Positions 49,081 through 62,485 of a DNA stretch of 64,000 nt are shown here, one piece after another; position 1 is the first letter of the stretch, and every line of letters begins with the position of its first letter. The notes beneath the pieces were generated by a model. The model saw only the letters and a program-made list of their open reading frames with translations, was not told the DNA's origin and ran no database searches. Position numbers and translations under genes: made by a program. Source of the DNA: Ruegeria sediminis (GTDB lineage Bacteria; Pseudomonadota; Alphaproteobacteria; Rhodobacterales; Rhodobacteraceae); contig NZ_VCPD01000002.1 in assembly GCF_005938215.1 (NCBI RefSeq), positions 310,001 to 374,000 on the forward strand. The letters run 5' to 3'.

Positions 49081-50484
49081 TTACACACTGATTTGCTCCG
49101 GCGGATTATCCAGAAGCGCGCGCAGGCGCAGCATCGCCTCCTCAAACCGCTCCAGCGATACGTGCCCGTTCATCGCGATGCGCACCGCATTCGGGGCGCG
49201 ACCGTCGCGCAAGGCGAATTCATCCGCCGAGCGGACCTGTATGCCTTCTCGCTCTGCCGCCCTGCTGAAGGCCGCCGACCGCCAGCCCGAGGGGAGTTTG
49301 AGCCAGACGAAGGGAACCTCGGCATCCCAGACCAGATCGAAGCCGCCAAGCGCATTGACCGTCACACGCACATATTCCCCCATGCGCGCACGGGCATCCT
49401 GGGCGATCTTCCGGGCGCGGGGATCACTGAGAAGCAGCCGAGTCAGTTCCACGATCGGTTGCGCCAACCCGAAATACCCATACTCGGCGGATCGTCTCAG
49501 ATCCGCGCTGCGCTCCAGTGGCGCGATGGCAAAGCCGACGCGCAAGGCCGGAGTCAGCGTCTTGGAGATCGACGAGACATGCCATCCCCGCTCGGGCGCC
49601 AAGGCCCTATAGCTGGAGGCGCGGGCTTCGCCCATCCGATAGCAATCATCTTCGACGATCTGAAGATCGTGGCGGCGCGCGACTTCGACAACTTCCTTCC
49701 GGCGCTCCAGCGGCGAATGGCTTCCGGTTGGGTTCTGCACCTCCGGCGAAACGCAGACTGCCTGCGCCTGGGTTTGACGCAGCGTATCGTCCAATGCCTC
49801 GGGGCATATTCCCCACTTGTCCATACGGATGCCCACCACCTCGGCCCGCATGAGTTCGCCAGCCCGACGAAATCCCGCATAGGACAGATCTTCGACCAGA
49901 ACGATCGGTTTGGGCCCACGAAGAATGGTCTGGAACACCACGCAAAGCCCGTTCTGCCCGCCATGTGTCAGCACGATATCGTCGGCGGTCAGCGGTCCCA
50001 GCGGCAAGTCCGATAGCCAATCGACCACCGCTTGCCGGGCCGGTTGATAGGCGTCCCGGGTCGGGTAGTTCAGGAACATTTCTGGATCGGACTGCGCCAC
50101 CTTCATCAGACATTCCCGTATCAACGCCACCTGCCCCACATCCGCCAGCCGTGGGCTGAACAGGCTGACATGCGCGTTGTACTTGTCCTCTCTAAGGTGC
50201 AGCTGCCGTGACCAGACATCATCGAGGATCGGCGACTTAGGCGCCGCCACGAATGTACCGCGTCCAACTTCGGCCTGAAGCAGCCCTTCATCCGTCAAAA
50301 GCGAATAGGCCCGTGCCACGGTGCCGGGCGTGATCCGCAGTCTGTAGGCCAACTCCCGCACGGGCGGCAGCCTGGCACCGGTCTCCAGTGTCTTGTTTTC
50401 GATCGCTTTCCTGATTGTATCCGCAACAAGCGTGTATTTCGGCCCCTTGGATTGCGGCAACCGTTCTGGCCAAATTGTACTCAC
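49081..50484 (-). CDS. MocR-type GntR regulator with aminotransferase domain
   Basis: 467 residues. An N-terminal GntR winged helix (about 15-80: PPVRELAYRLRITPGTVARAY) is fused to a class I aminotransferase-like domain (about 105-460) with the PLP lysine in SSISKTLTPALRVG. MocR regulators sense PLP or amine compounds. The start is GTG at 50484 with AAGGAAAG upstream. An inverted repeat covers this start, and the divergent DUF1127 gene is the likely target. Confidence 0.9.
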   Translation of the reverse strand: MSTIWPERLPQSKGPKYTLVADTIRKAIENKTLETGARLPPVRELAYRLRITPGTVARAYSLLTDEGLLQAEVGRGTFVAAPKSPILDDVWSRQLHLREDKYNAHVSLFSPRLADVGQVALIRECLMKVAQSDPEMFLNYPTRDAYQPARQAVVDWLSDLPLGPLTADDIVLTHGGQNGLCVVFQTILRGPKPIVLVEDLSYAGFRRAGELMRAEVVGIRMDKWGICPEALDDTLRQTQAQAVCVSPEVQNPTGSHSPLERRKEVVEVARRHDLQIVEDDCYRMGEARASSYRALAPERGWHVSSISKTLTPALRVGFAIAPLERSADLRRSAEYGYFGLAQPIVELTRLLLSDPRARKIAQDARARMGEYVRVTVNALGGFDLVWDAEVPFVWLKLPSGWRSAAFSRAAEREGIQVRSADEFALRDGRAPNAVRIAMNGHVSLERFEEAMLRLRALLDNPPEQISV

Positions 50485-50572
50485 TACAATCTTTCCTTTG
50501 ATTTCGACACAATTCGGAATGTACCACTACTGAGTATCAAGTTGATTACATTTGTGTCAATACAATTCGGAA
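50474..50572. promoter_or_regulatory. mocR/DUF1127 divergent control region with repeats
   Basis: Perfect inverted repeat ATTGTA-N5-TACAAT (50474-50490), overlapping the GTG start of the MocR gene, and two copies of ACAATTCGGAA (50509-50519 and 50562-50572), 53 bases apart. These are candidate sites for the MocR regulator. Confidence 0.5.
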
Positions 50573-50584
50573 AGGAAACCGCCC

Positions 50585-50812
50585 ATGACACGCGCAACGC
50601 AAAGCCCCGCCCTGACGCTGCTGACCGCCAGCCCCCGGCTGCCGCTGATCGCATCACTGGCCGTACGCTTTGCCGCGGTCGTGACCAAGTGGGAACAACG
50701 CCGCCGAACCCGCGTCAATCTCGGCCGCCTGGACGACAGGCTGCTCAAGGACGTGGGCCTGACCCGAATGGCAGCGCACCAGGAAATGAACCGCCGGTTC
50801 TGGCAGTTCTGA
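50585..50812 (+). CDS. DUF1127 family small protein
   Basis: 75 residues. The C-terminal DUF1127 motif is LGRLDDRLLKDVGLT, arginine-rich on the N-terminal side (WEQRRRTR). Related small proteins in Agrobacterium and Rhodobacter bind RNA or affect RNA turnover. The start MTRATQS is preceded by GGAAAGG. Divergent from the MocR gene and closed by a strong terminator. Confidence 0.85.
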   Translation: MTRATQSPALTLLTASPRLPLIASLAVRFAAVVTKWEQRRRTRVNLGRLDDRLLKDVGLTRMAAHQEMNRRFWQF

Positions 50813-50846
50813 TGCATCCCCAGTCCCGTCCGCGGGACCTCATCCT

Positions 50847-50873
50847 GGCCGGGGCCCGTCCCCGGCCTTTTTT
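50847..50873 (+). terminator. Terminator after the DUF1127 gene
   Basis: GGCCGGGG/CCCCGGCC stem, five-base loop, then TTTTTT. Confidence 0.92.
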
Positions 50874-51315
50874 ACCCCGCCACCGACGCAGCCGACCCGG
50901 CGGGCGGTACGGAATAGGTCATGGTGGCGCGCGCGACCGGCTTGTCCGAACCTTCCGAGTACATCAGGATGTCCCCCACCGCGAGCGTCCGGCCCAGCTT
51001 GAGCAACCGGCACTTGGCGATCATCTGCGCCTGCCCTTCGGGTTTCCGCATGAAATCCATGGAACAGCTTGTGGTCACGGCCAGCGCCATGCGCCCCAGC
51101 CGCGCAAGCACCATTGCGTAGACACAGACATCCGCCAGAGCGAACATGGACGGGCCCGAAACGGTGCCGCCCGGCCGCAGGTGCCGATCCGCAGTCAGCA
51201 GGCGCATGGTCACGGAGTCCTCGGTCAGATCGTCGATGGCAAAGTCCTCTTTGACCTGCGGAAAAACGACCGCAAGATATTCCGCCAATTCTTCCTTGCA
51301 CATTGCCAACGACAT
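50872..51315 (-). CDS. PaaI-like hotdog-fold thioesterase
   Basis: 147 residues, the usual length of a hotdog thioesterase. GGTVSGPSMFALADVCVYA matches the PaaI-family active-site helix with an Asp. The substrate is an acyl-CoA, identity unknown. Divergent from the enoyl-CoA hydratase gene, a logical metabolic neighbour. Confidence 0.85.
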   Translation of the reverse strand: MSLAMCKEELAEYLAVVFPQVKEDFAIDDLTEDSVTMRLLTADRHLRPGGTVSGPSMFALADVCVYAMVLARLGRMALAVTTSCSMDFMRKPEGQAQMIAKCRLLKLGRTLAVGDILMYSEGSDKPVARATMTYSVPPAGSAASVAG

Positions 51316-51373
51316 TCTTCCACTCCCCGGCTGTCGGCCTTAGAGTTGCCCTGACTCATGCAGAGAGGGCAAG

Positions 51374-52159
51374 ATGGCAATTCTGGAACGTAGCGACACT
51401 GGTGCGGTGACGCATTTGCGAATGAACGCGCCCGACAGGCTGAACGCGCTCAGCGACGAGATGCTGGCGGCGCTGCAGGCCGAACTGGATGCGCTGCGCG
51501 AGGACCGGTCCATCCGCGCGGTGATCCTGTCTGGCGCCGGCAAGGCGTTCTGCGCCGGGCATGACCTAAAACAGATGACGGCGGGCCGGCAGGCCGAAGA
51601 TGGAGGCCGCGCCTATTTCAAGAACCTGTTCGACCGCTGCGCCCGAATGATGATGTCTGTCCAGTCGCTGCCGCAACCCGTCATCGCGCAGGTTCATGGC
51701 ATCGCCACAGCCGCAGGATGCCAGTTGGTGGCCACCTGTGACCTGGCTGTGGCCGCCGAAGGCACGCGGTTCGGCGTCAATGGCGTCAACATCGGCCTTT
51801 TCTGCTCGACGCCCATGGTCGCGCTCAGCCGCAACATTCCCCGCAAGCAAGCCTTCGAGATGCTCACCACAGGCCAGTTCATCGAAGCCAACCGTGCGGT
51901 GGAACTGGGTCTGGTGAATCGCGCCGTGCCGCCCGAGGCGCTGGAACAGGAAACCCGATCCCTGGCCGAGACCTTGGCCGCAAAACTAGGGTCGGTGGTG
52001 AAGATCGGGAAGCAAGCATTCTACCAGCAACTCCAGATGCCGCTCGAGCAGGCTTATGCCTATACCGGAGACGTAATGGTCGAGAATATGCTCTACCGCG
52101 AGACCGAAGAAGGTATCTCGGCATTTATCGAAAAAAGAGACCCGAATTGGAGCCAATAG
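51374..52159 (+). CDS. Enoyl-CoA hydratase/isomerase family protein
   Basis: 261 residues, crotonase superfamily. Oxyanion-hole segments are AFCAGHDLKQM and TAAGCQLVATCDLAVA. The second half has CSTPMVALSRNIPRK, typical of the ECHDC3-like subgroup, where the usual catalytic Glu pair is not obvious; the exact reaction is uncertain. 58 bases from the divergent thioesterase start. Confidence 0.9.
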   Translation: MAILERSDTGAVTHLRMNAPDRLNALSDEMLAALQAELDALREDRSIRAVILSGAGKAFCAGHDLKQMTAGRQAEDGGRAYFKNLFDRCARMMMSVQSLPQPVIAQVHGIATAAGCQLVATCDLAVAAEGTRFGVNGVNIGLFCSTPMVALSRNIPRKQAFEMLTTGQFIEANRAVELGLVNRAVPPEALEQETRSLAETLAAKLGSVVKIGKQAFYQQLQMPLEQAYAYTGDVMVENMLYRETEEGISAFIEKRDPNWSQ

Positions 52160-52224
52160 GTTAATTGTTTCAACAACAGGTCGTGATTGTTCTCGATTTG
52201 GGGCTTTTCAAAACGGCAATACTG

Positions 52225-52240
52225 TGACAAAGGTTTGTCA
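52225..52240. promoter_or_regulatory. Perfect 16-bp palindrome
   Basis: TGACAAA-GG-TTTGTCA, a perfect inverted repeat in the 286-base gap between the hydratase and trmFO. No T run follows, so it looks like an operator rather than a terminator. Regulator unknown. Confidence 0.4.
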
Positions 52241-52445
52241 AGGCATAGCCTTATCCACACTTTTGGGTCGCCGTGGGCGGAAGGTCCCTCCTGCTGGTTT
52301 CTCTCACCGGCACTGACATTCCCGCAGCGGCGACCCCAAGTTCCCAGAAAGCAACGATGCCGTCTGTCTGCCCGCCTTTTGGCGTATGCTCCGCATTGGC
52401 CGCAGGGCGTTGCACAGCACCGCTCCCTGCCCTATGTGGCTGCCC

Positions 52446-53786
52446 ATGACCGAAAGATTGCATATCGTGGGCGGCGGCATGGCCGGGTCCGAAGCCGCAT
52501 GGCAGGCCGCCGAGGCAGGTATCGACGTGGTGATTCACGAGATGCGGCCCAAAGTCGGCACCTTCGCGCACCAGACCGGAAACCTGGCCGAGATGGTGTG
52601 TTCCAACTCCTTCCGCTCGGATGACGACGAGCAGAATGCGGTCGGCCTCCTGCATTGGGAGATGCGCGCGGCGAACGGGCTGATCATGACGACCGCGGAC
52701 GCCCATCGCCTACCCGCGGGTGGCGCGCTGGCCGTTGACCGCGACCCATTCGCCGAAACCGTCACCGCCAAGCTCCGCGCGCATCCGCGGGTCTCCGTCA
52801 CCGGCGAGGAAGTCACGGACCTGCCTGCCGACGGCCAATGGATCTTTGCAACCGGGCCGCTGACCTCGCCTGCCTTGGGCGAAGCGATCCGGAAAGAGAC
52901 CGGGGCCGACGCACTGGCCTTTTTCGATGCCATAGCGCCGATCGTCTATGCCGAAAGCATCGACATGTCGCGGGCCTGGATGCAGTCGCGTTACGACAAG
53001 GGCGAGACCGAGGAAGAGCGCACCGCCTACCTCAACTGCCCGATGGACCGCGATCAGTACGAAGCCTTCATCGACGCGCTTCTGGCCGCCGACAAGACCG
53101 AGTTCCACGAAGGCGAAACGGCCGGCTATTTCGACGGCTGCCTGCCGATCGAGGTGATGGCCGAACGCGGGCGCGAAACCCTGCGACACGGGCCGATGAA
53201 ACCGGTCGGCCTGACCAACCCGCATCAACCGGCGGTCAAGCCGTTCGCAGTGGTGCAGTTGCGCCGTGACAATGCGCTGGGCACCCTGTTCAACATCGTG
53301 GGCTTCCAGACCAAGATGAAATATGGGGCGCAGACCGAGGTGTTCCGCATGATCCCCGGCCTGGAAAACGCCAGTTTTGCGCGCCTGGGCGGCATCCACC
53401 GCAACACCTTCATCAACTCGCCTACGCTGCTCGACAGCCGGATGCGGCTGAAATCGCGTCCGAATATCCGCTTTGCCGGGCAGATCACCGGCGTCGAAGG
53501 CTATGTCGAAAGCGCCGCGATGGGTTTGCTGGCCGGCCGCATGGCCGCCGCCGAGATGCAGGGCAGATCGCTGCCCGAGGTTCCGCAGGACAGCGCCATG
53601 GGCGCGCTGATCCACCACATCACGGGCGGGGCCGAGGCCAAGACCTTTCAGCCGATGAACGTCAATTTCGGCCTGTTCCGCCCCGTCGATGGACTGAAGG
53701 GGGGGCGCCGCGGCCGGAAGGACCGATACAAGGCCTACACCGATCGGGCAAAGGCGGCCTGGACCGAGTGGCTCTCGCATTCCTGA
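52446..53786 (+). CDS. trmFO: Methylenetetrahydrofolate-tRNA (uracil-54) methyltransferase
   Basis: 446 residues. Uses FAD and methylene-THF to make m5U54 in the tRNA T loop. Nucleotide-binding [13 protein letters not shown] at the N-terminus and the catalytic cysteine region [11 protein letters not shown] near residue 52. The start is MTERLHIV; the open frame 60 bases upstream is not conserved. First of a probable run trmFO, methyltransferase, gluQ. Confidence 0.95.
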   Translation: MTERLHIVGGGMAGSEAAWQAAEAGIDVVIHEMRPKVGTFAHQTGNLAEMVCSNSFRSDDDEQNAVGLLHWEMRAANGLIMTTADAHRLPAGGALAVDRDPFAETVTAKLRAHPRVSVTGEEVTDLPADGQWIFATGPLTSPALGEAIRKETGADALAFFDAIAPIVYAESIDMSRAWMQSRYDKGETEEERTAYLNCPMDRDQYEAFIDALLAADKTEFHEGETAGYFDGCLPIEVMAERGRETLRHGPMKPVGLTNPHQPAVKPFAVVQLRRDNALGTLFNIVGFQTKMKYGAQTEVFRMIPGLENASFARLGGIHRNTFINSPTLLDSRMRLKSRPNIRFAGQITGVEGYVESAAMGLLAGRMAAAEMQGRSLPEVPQDSAMGALIHHITGGAEAKTFQPMNVNFGLFRPVDGLKGGRRGRKDRYKAYTDRAKAAWTEWLSHS

Positions 53787-53823
53787 CTGGACGGAAATCG
53801 CGTGCTGCGCCTAACATACGGGC

Positions 53824-54438
53824 ATGAGCGACAAGTTCCTGAAAGACACCTACAATCTTGACTCGCCGCAGGCGACCCGCACCCACTATGAGAAATGGGC
53901 CGCCTCTTATGACGAAGAGGTCACTGAACACGGTTATGCCACCCCCGGCCGCGTGGCAGATGCGCTTTGGTCCCAACTGCCCGAGCCGCAGACCCCGGTC
54001 CTGGATTTCGGTTGCGGCACGGGACTTTCCGGCGTGGCGCTGTCCCGGGTGGGCTACAAGGTCATCGACGGCATCGATCCCACGCCCAAGATGCTTGAGG
54101 GGGCTCGTGCCAAAGGGGTGTACCGCAACCTCTCCACCTTCGAAATCACCGATCCCGCCCCCCTGTCGCAGGGCGCCTACAAGGCCATAACAGCCATCGG
54201 CGTCATCGGCGTCGGAGCAGCGCCGCCGTCGACCTTCGATCTGTTGATGAAGGCCCTGCCCAAAGGCGGTTTGCTGGCCTTCTCCTTCAACGACCATGCC
54301 CTGGCGGATCCCGCCTACACCGTGCGCCTCAGCGATTGGCTGGACATAGGTGCCGCGCGCCTGCTATTCCGCGAACACGGTCCGCACCTGCCGGGAATGG
54401 ACCTGAAGTCTGACGTATATGTTGTTGAAAAAGCGTGA
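53824..54438 (+). CDS. Class I SAM-dependent methyltransferase
   Basis: 204 residues. Motif I VLDFGCGTGLSG (59-70) with the acidic IDPTPKML segment after it; substrate unknown. It lies 37 bases behind trmFO and overlaps the gluQ start by GTGA, so it is translationally coupled to a tRNA-modifying enzyme. By sequence it resembles small-molecule methyltransferases (KWAASYDEE), so a role on tRNA is only a hint from position. Confidence 0.88.
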   Translation: MSDKFLKDTYNLDSPQATRTHYEKWAASYDEEVTEHGYATPGRVADALWSQLPEPQTPVLDFGCGTGLSGVALSRVGYKVIDGIDPTPKMLEGARAKGVYRNLSTFEITDPAPLSQGAYKAITAIGVIGVGAAPPSTFDLLMKALPKGGLLAFSFNDHALADPAYTVRLSDWLDIGAARLLFREHGPHLPGMDLKSDVYVVEKA

Positions 54439-55280
54439 CCTTCATCACGAGATTCGCTCCTTCCCCAACCGGTCCTCTGCACCTTGGCCACGCTTATTCC
54501 GCGATGCTGGCCCATGACATGGCGCGGACGGCAGGCGGGACATTCCTGCTCCGCATCGAGGATATCGACCAGAGCCGCGCCCGCCCGCACTGGGAGGCCC
54601 AGATTCATGACGATCTGCATTGGCTGGGCCTCGAATGGCCCACGCCCGTCATGCGGCAATCGGACCGTCTGCCCCGGTACCGGCAGGCTTTGGAACTGCT
54701 CATCCGCCTGAACCTGGTCTACCCGTGCAAGTGCAACCGCGCCGACATCGAAGCCGCGGCCGGTGCCCCGCAGGAGGGTGTGCCGCAATTCGGCCCTGAT
54801 GGTCGCATCTACCCGGGTACGTGTCTTGAACGGCCGTTATCCGATGCTGGCCCTGACGACGTGCTCCGGCTCGACATCCGCAAGGCGCTTGCTGCGGCCC
54901 CGTCCCTGCGCTTTGTCGAAACCGGTCCAACCCATACGGGTACGCATGTCCCGGCCCCCGAGGCACTGATCGAATCCGTTGGGGACTTCGTTCTCGTGCG
55001 CCGGCACATGCACAGCTCCTACCACCTTTCCGTCGTGGTGGACGACGCCGACCAAGGCATCACTCATGTCATCCGTGGCGAAGACCTGTTCGACGCCACC
55101 GCGATCCACGTGCTGCTGCAGGCATTGCTGAACCTGCACACGCCGATCTACCATCACCACCGCCTGATCCGCGACGAGCGCGGCAAGCGCCTCGCCAAGC
55201 GCGACGATGCCCGCGCCATCGCGAAGTACCGGGAAGAAGGCGCAAGTCCGCAAGACGTCCGAGCCTTGGTCGCTCTCTGA
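54435..55280 (+). CDS. gluQ: Glutamyl-Q tRNA(Asp) synthetase
   Basis: 281 residues: a truncated glutamyl-tRNA synthetase lacking the anticodon-binding domain. It attaches glutamate to queuosine 34 of tRNA-Asp. HLGH (16-19) and GKRLAKRD replace HIGH and KMSKS; the zinc site is in YPCKC and YPGTC. Starts at GTG overlapping the stop of the methyltransferase gene. The full-length gltX is at 25 kb. Confidence 0.95.
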   Translation: MTFITRFAPSPTGPLHLGHAYSAMLAHDMARTAGGTFLLRIEDIDQSRARPHWEAQIHDDLHWLGLEWPTPVMRQSDRLPRYRQALELLIRLNLVYPCKCNRADIEAAAGAPQEGVPQFGPDGRIYPGTCLERPLSDAGPDDVLRLDIRKALAAAPSLRFVETGPTHTGTHVPAPEALIESVGDFVLVRRHMHSSYHLSVVVDDADQGITHVIRGEDLFDATAIHVLLQALLNLHTPIYHHHRLIRDERGKRLAKRDDARAIAKYREEGASPQDVRALVAL

Positions 55281-55341
55281 CGCCCTTTCCTTCATCTTTT
55301 CAAAAATACTCTCGCCGAAGGCATGGCCCGGCACGGGCCAT

Positions 55342-55701
55342 TCATGGCAACGGCGCCATCAATTCAACTTCCTCACCTTCGCGAACTCCGGTGTAAAAGC
55401 AACTCCGTCGGTTCGTATGACAGGCAGGCCCCGTCTGCCGCACCACCAACAGCAGGCAGTCGCGGTCGCAATCGACGCGGAAATCCACCAGTTCCTGAAC
55501 ATGCCCCGAGCTTTCGCCCTTGACCCAGAAGGATTGGCGCGAACGGGACCAATACGTGACCCTGCGCGTCCGAAGTGTTTGCTCCACCGCATCGGCGTTC
55601 ATCCAGGCCATCATCAGAACCTCGCCCGAGTTCTCGTCCTGAGCGATGGCCGGGATCAACCCGGCCTCGTTGAATTTCAATGAAGAAGGGTCGAATGACA
55701 T
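55342..55701 (-). CDS. hisI: Phosphoribosyl-AMP cyclohydrolase
   Basis: 119 residues, third step of histidine synthesis. Zinc and active-site residues are visible in VDCDRDCLLLVV and CHTNRRSCFY; WSRSRQSFWVKG is typical. Monofunctional (no HisE part). The start at 55701 gives MSFDPSSLKF; the longer frame upstream is not used. Divergent from the Fe-S scaffold gene. Confidence 0.95.
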   Translation of the reverse strand: MSFDPSSLKFNEAGLIPAIAQDENSGEVLMMAWMNADAVEQTLRTRRVTYWSRSRQSFWVKGESSGHVQELVDFRVDCDRDCLLLVVRQTGPACHTNRRSCFYTGVREGEEVELMAPLP

Positions 55702-55768
55702 GGGCAAAAACCTTTTGCATCCCGAAACACGGCCATTATGTATGGGGAACAGCCAACGAGGGAAACCC

Positions 55769-56221
55769 ATGTCCGGCGAGACCGATCTGATCAAGCTATA
55801 TTCCAGCCGTATCCTCGCACTTGCGGCTGATATCCCGCATCTCGACCGGCTGGAAAACCCGGACGCCACGGTCAAGAAACGCTCGCCTCTCTGCGGTTCG
55901 ACAGTGACCGTCGATGTCAAAATTCAGGACGGCCGGATTTCCGAGTTCGGGCAGGACGTCAAGGCCTGTGCGCTCGGCCAGGCCTCGGCTTCGGTGGTGG
56001 GCAGCGCGGTCGTCGGCGCCACCCTGCAACAGGTGGAAACCGCCCGCGACCAACTCAAGTCGATGCTGAAACAGGGCGGACCCGCCCCGGATGCGCCTTT
56101 CGACGGGCTCGAAGTGCTGATGCCGGCCCGTGACTACAAGAATCGCCATGCCTCGATCCTGCTGTCGCTCGAAGCGACCGCCGAAGCCATGGAACAGGCG
56201 GAACAGGCCAACTGCGCCTGA
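55769..56221 (+). CDS. IscU/NifU-like iron-sulfur cluster scaffold protein
   Basis: 150 residues. Two conserved cysteines (RSPLCGS and VKACALGQASAS) match the SufU/IscU-type scaffold; the third ligand is not at its usual place. The start is MSGETDLIK with GAGGGA upstream. It stands alone, away from sufE, so its pathway role is inferred. Confidence 0.85.
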   Translation: MSGETDLIKLYSSRILALAADIPHLDRLENPDATVKKRSPLCGSTVTVDVKIQDGRISEFGQDVKACALGQASASVVGSAVVGATLQQVETARDQLKSMLKQGGPAPDAPFDGLEVLMPARDYKNRHASILLSLEATAEAMEQAEQANCA

Positions 56222-56277
56222 ACATGGCTTTTTTCGGTCATTCAGCTTAGGCTCGCAACAAAGTCTGGGAGCCCGAT

Positions 56278-56916
56278 TTGGCCGATCTGTTGGAAGCCTT
56301 TGTCACCCTGTGGGTCGTGATTGATCCGATCGGAACCGTTCCGGTTTTCATTGCCGTAACTGCGACAATGGATGCCTCGGCACGTCGCCGCACCGCTTTT
56401 CAGGCCGCGCTGGTAAGTGCCGGTGTACTGATGTTCTTTCTGGTCCTGGGCCAGTTGCTCATCGACGCGCTGGATATCGGCCTTAATTCCTTCCAGGTAG
56501 CAGGCGGAATCATCCTTTTCCTGTTCGCGCTCACCATGATCTTTGGCGAGAGCAAACCGGAATCGGACCGGCGCCAGACTGAGGAGGAAACGGCCCAGGA
56601 CGCGGACAAGCCAAATCCGGCGATCTTTCCGCTGGCCGTGCCGTCCCTCGCGTCGCCCGGAGCGATGCTCGCGGTCGTCCTGCTGACCGACAACGACCAT
56701 TTCAGTATTGCGCACCAAAGCATCACCGCAATCGTCATGCTGGCCGTCATCGCCACCGCTTTCGTCATGATGTTGCTCGCCGATCCGATCATACGTCTCA
56801 TTGGCCATGCCGGCTCGGCCATCATCAGCCGGGTCATGGGTATGATCCTGGCGTCGGTCGCGGCGAATTCGGTCCTGTCGGCATTGCTCGACATTTTCAA
56901 GACCGGTCAGTTGTGA
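56278..56916 (+). CDS. MarC family membrane protein
   Basis: 212 residues, six predicted spans in the MarC/NAAT fold (FVTLWVVIDPIGTVPVF, FPLAVPSLASPGAML). Substrate not known for most of the family. Starts at TTG with GGGAG upstream. Its 3' end abuts the terminator of the opposed small gene. Confidence 0.87.
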   Translation: MADLLEAFVTLWVVIDPIGTVPVFIAVTATMDASARRRTAFQAALVSAGVLMFFLVLGQLLIDALDIGLNSFQVAGGIILFLFALTMIFGESKPESDRRQTEEETAQDADKPNPAIFPLAVPSLASPGAMLAVVLLTDNDHFSIAHQSITAIVMLAVIATAFVMMLLADPIIRLIGHAGSAIISRVMGMILASVAANSVLSALLDIFKTGQL

Positions 56917-56955
56917 AAAAACCGCCGCTCCTCCCGGGCGGAGAGAGCGGCGGCA
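56915..56955 (-). terminator. Terminator of the minus-strand small gene
   Basis: Minus strand: CCGCCGCTC/GAGCGGCGG stem (14-base loop), then TTTTTT. It borders the marC stop on the other strand. Confidence 0.82.
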
Positions 56956-57100
56956 GTTTGCGCGGGTCTCGCGAGGGATCCGGTTGGCCAGGCGGGGCCG
57001 AGGCAGGGCCCCTCAAGGGTCTTGGGAAAGGCAGGTCACCCTTGCATCAGATGGGACAGGCGATGCTGGCAGGCCGGCGCGAGACCGCAGGCAGAATGGC

Positions 57101-57223
57101 TCAGAACACTGTGGGCAGATGGAGAGCGACCATCAGCATGACCACCAGCGATGCGGCGCCCACCGTATCCTGCAGCAACGTCTTCTGCGAACGAACAAGC
57201 GCGGTCTTGATCTGGGTCAGCAT
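57101..57223 (-). CDS. 40-residue membrane-associated small protein
   Basis: A short gene below usual length cut-offs. Its ribosome site (GGAGGTGA) is near perfect, three to four bases before ATG. The product begins MLTQIKTALVRSQK and ends in a hydrophobic helix of about 18 residues (ASLVVMLMVALHLPTVF). The form (amphipathic N-terminus, one span) fits a small inner-membrane protein. A strong terminator lies 150 bases downstream. I recall similar short proteins in Rhodobacteraceae; no function is known to me. Confidence 0.78.
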   Translation of the reverse strand: MLTQIKTALVRSQKTLLQDTVGAASLVVMLMVALHLPTVF

Positions 57224-57335
57224 GGTCTCACCTCCGGTCAGGAATTAAGCCTTTGTTGACCTTTTGTTCTCATTTCTCGCCGCATCTGTAAAGAACTTTT
57301 TAAGAACATTTGTGAACTTTTTGCGTTCCGACACC

Positions 57336-61672
<4,337 letters not shown>

Positions 61673-62389
61673 TCAGGCTCCGATGGCCATTCGGGGTTCA
61701 TTCGCCGTGGTTGGCTGCGGCTCGCGAAGAACATAGCCGCGGCCCCAGACCGTCTCGACATAGTTCTCGCCGCCCGTCGCGTTGCTCAGCTTTTTGCGCA
61801 GCTTGCAGATGAATACGTCGATGATCTTGAGTTCCGGTTCATCCATGCCGCCATAGAGATGATTCAGAAACATTTCCTTGGTCAGCGTGGTTCCCTTGCG
61901 CAGGCTCAGCAGCTCCAGCATCTGGTATTCCTTGCCGGTCAGATGCACCGGCTGACCGTCGGCCTCGACCGTTTTTGCATCCAGGTTGACCGCGATGCGC
62001 CCGGTCCGGATGATCGACTGGGAATGCCCCTTTGAACGGCGCACGATGGCGTGAATGCGCGCAACCAGTTCCTCGCGGTGGAATGGCTTGGTCAGATAGT
62101 CGTCCGCGCCGTATCCGAACCCCTTGATCTTGCTTTCGGTGTCATCCGCTCCGGAAAGGATCAGAATCGGCGTTTCGATCTTCGCGATCCGCAATTGCCG
62201 CAGCACCTCATGCCCGGTCATGTCCGGCAAGTTCAAATCCAGCAGGATCAGGTCATAGTCGTACAGCTTGGCCAGGTCGATCCCCTCTTCGCCCAGATCG
62301 GTCGCATAGACGTTCAGGTTGGCATGGGTCAGCATCAACTCGATGCTTTTTGACGTGGTCGGATCATCCTCGACAAGAAGTATGCGCAT
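61673..62389 (-). CDS. ctrA: Cell-cycle response regulator CtrA
   Basis: 238 residues, OmpR family. Phospho-acceptor Asp51 (LLDLNLP) and Lys101 (LTKPF); C-terminal winged helix ([21 protein letters not shown]). Master regulator in alphaproteobacteria; in Rhodobacteraceae it controls motility and gene-transfer-agent genes more than division. The upstream 96 bases hold a near-consensus CtrA site. sciP lies directly upstream. Confidence 0.97.
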   Translation of the reverse strand: MRILLVEDDPTTSKSIELMLTHANLNVYATDLGEEGIDLAKLYDYDLILLDLNLPDMTGHEVLRQLRIAKIETPILILSGADDTESKIKGFGYGADDYLTKPFHREELVARIHAIVRRSKGHSQSIIRTGRIAVNLDAKTVEADGQPVHLTGKEYQMLELLSLRKGTTLTKEMFLNHLYGGMDEPELKIIDVFICKLRKKLSNATGGENYVETVWGRGYVLREPQPTTANEPRMAIGA

Positions 62390-62444
62390 CTCAAGTCTCC
62401 ACTTTGCAATGTTCCGGTTTCGTATCGAGCCTGACCAAGAATGG

Positions 62445-62459
62445 TTAACCTGACGTTAC
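62445..62459. promoter_or_regulatory. Candidate CtrA binding site upstream of ctrA
   Basis: TTAA-N7-TTAC, one base from the consensus TTAA-N7-TTAA, 56 bases upstream of the ctrA start and just after the sciP stop. It suggests autoregulation. Confidence 0.5.
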
Positions 62460-62485
62460 CGATAATTGAGTTATTTCCCATCAAC

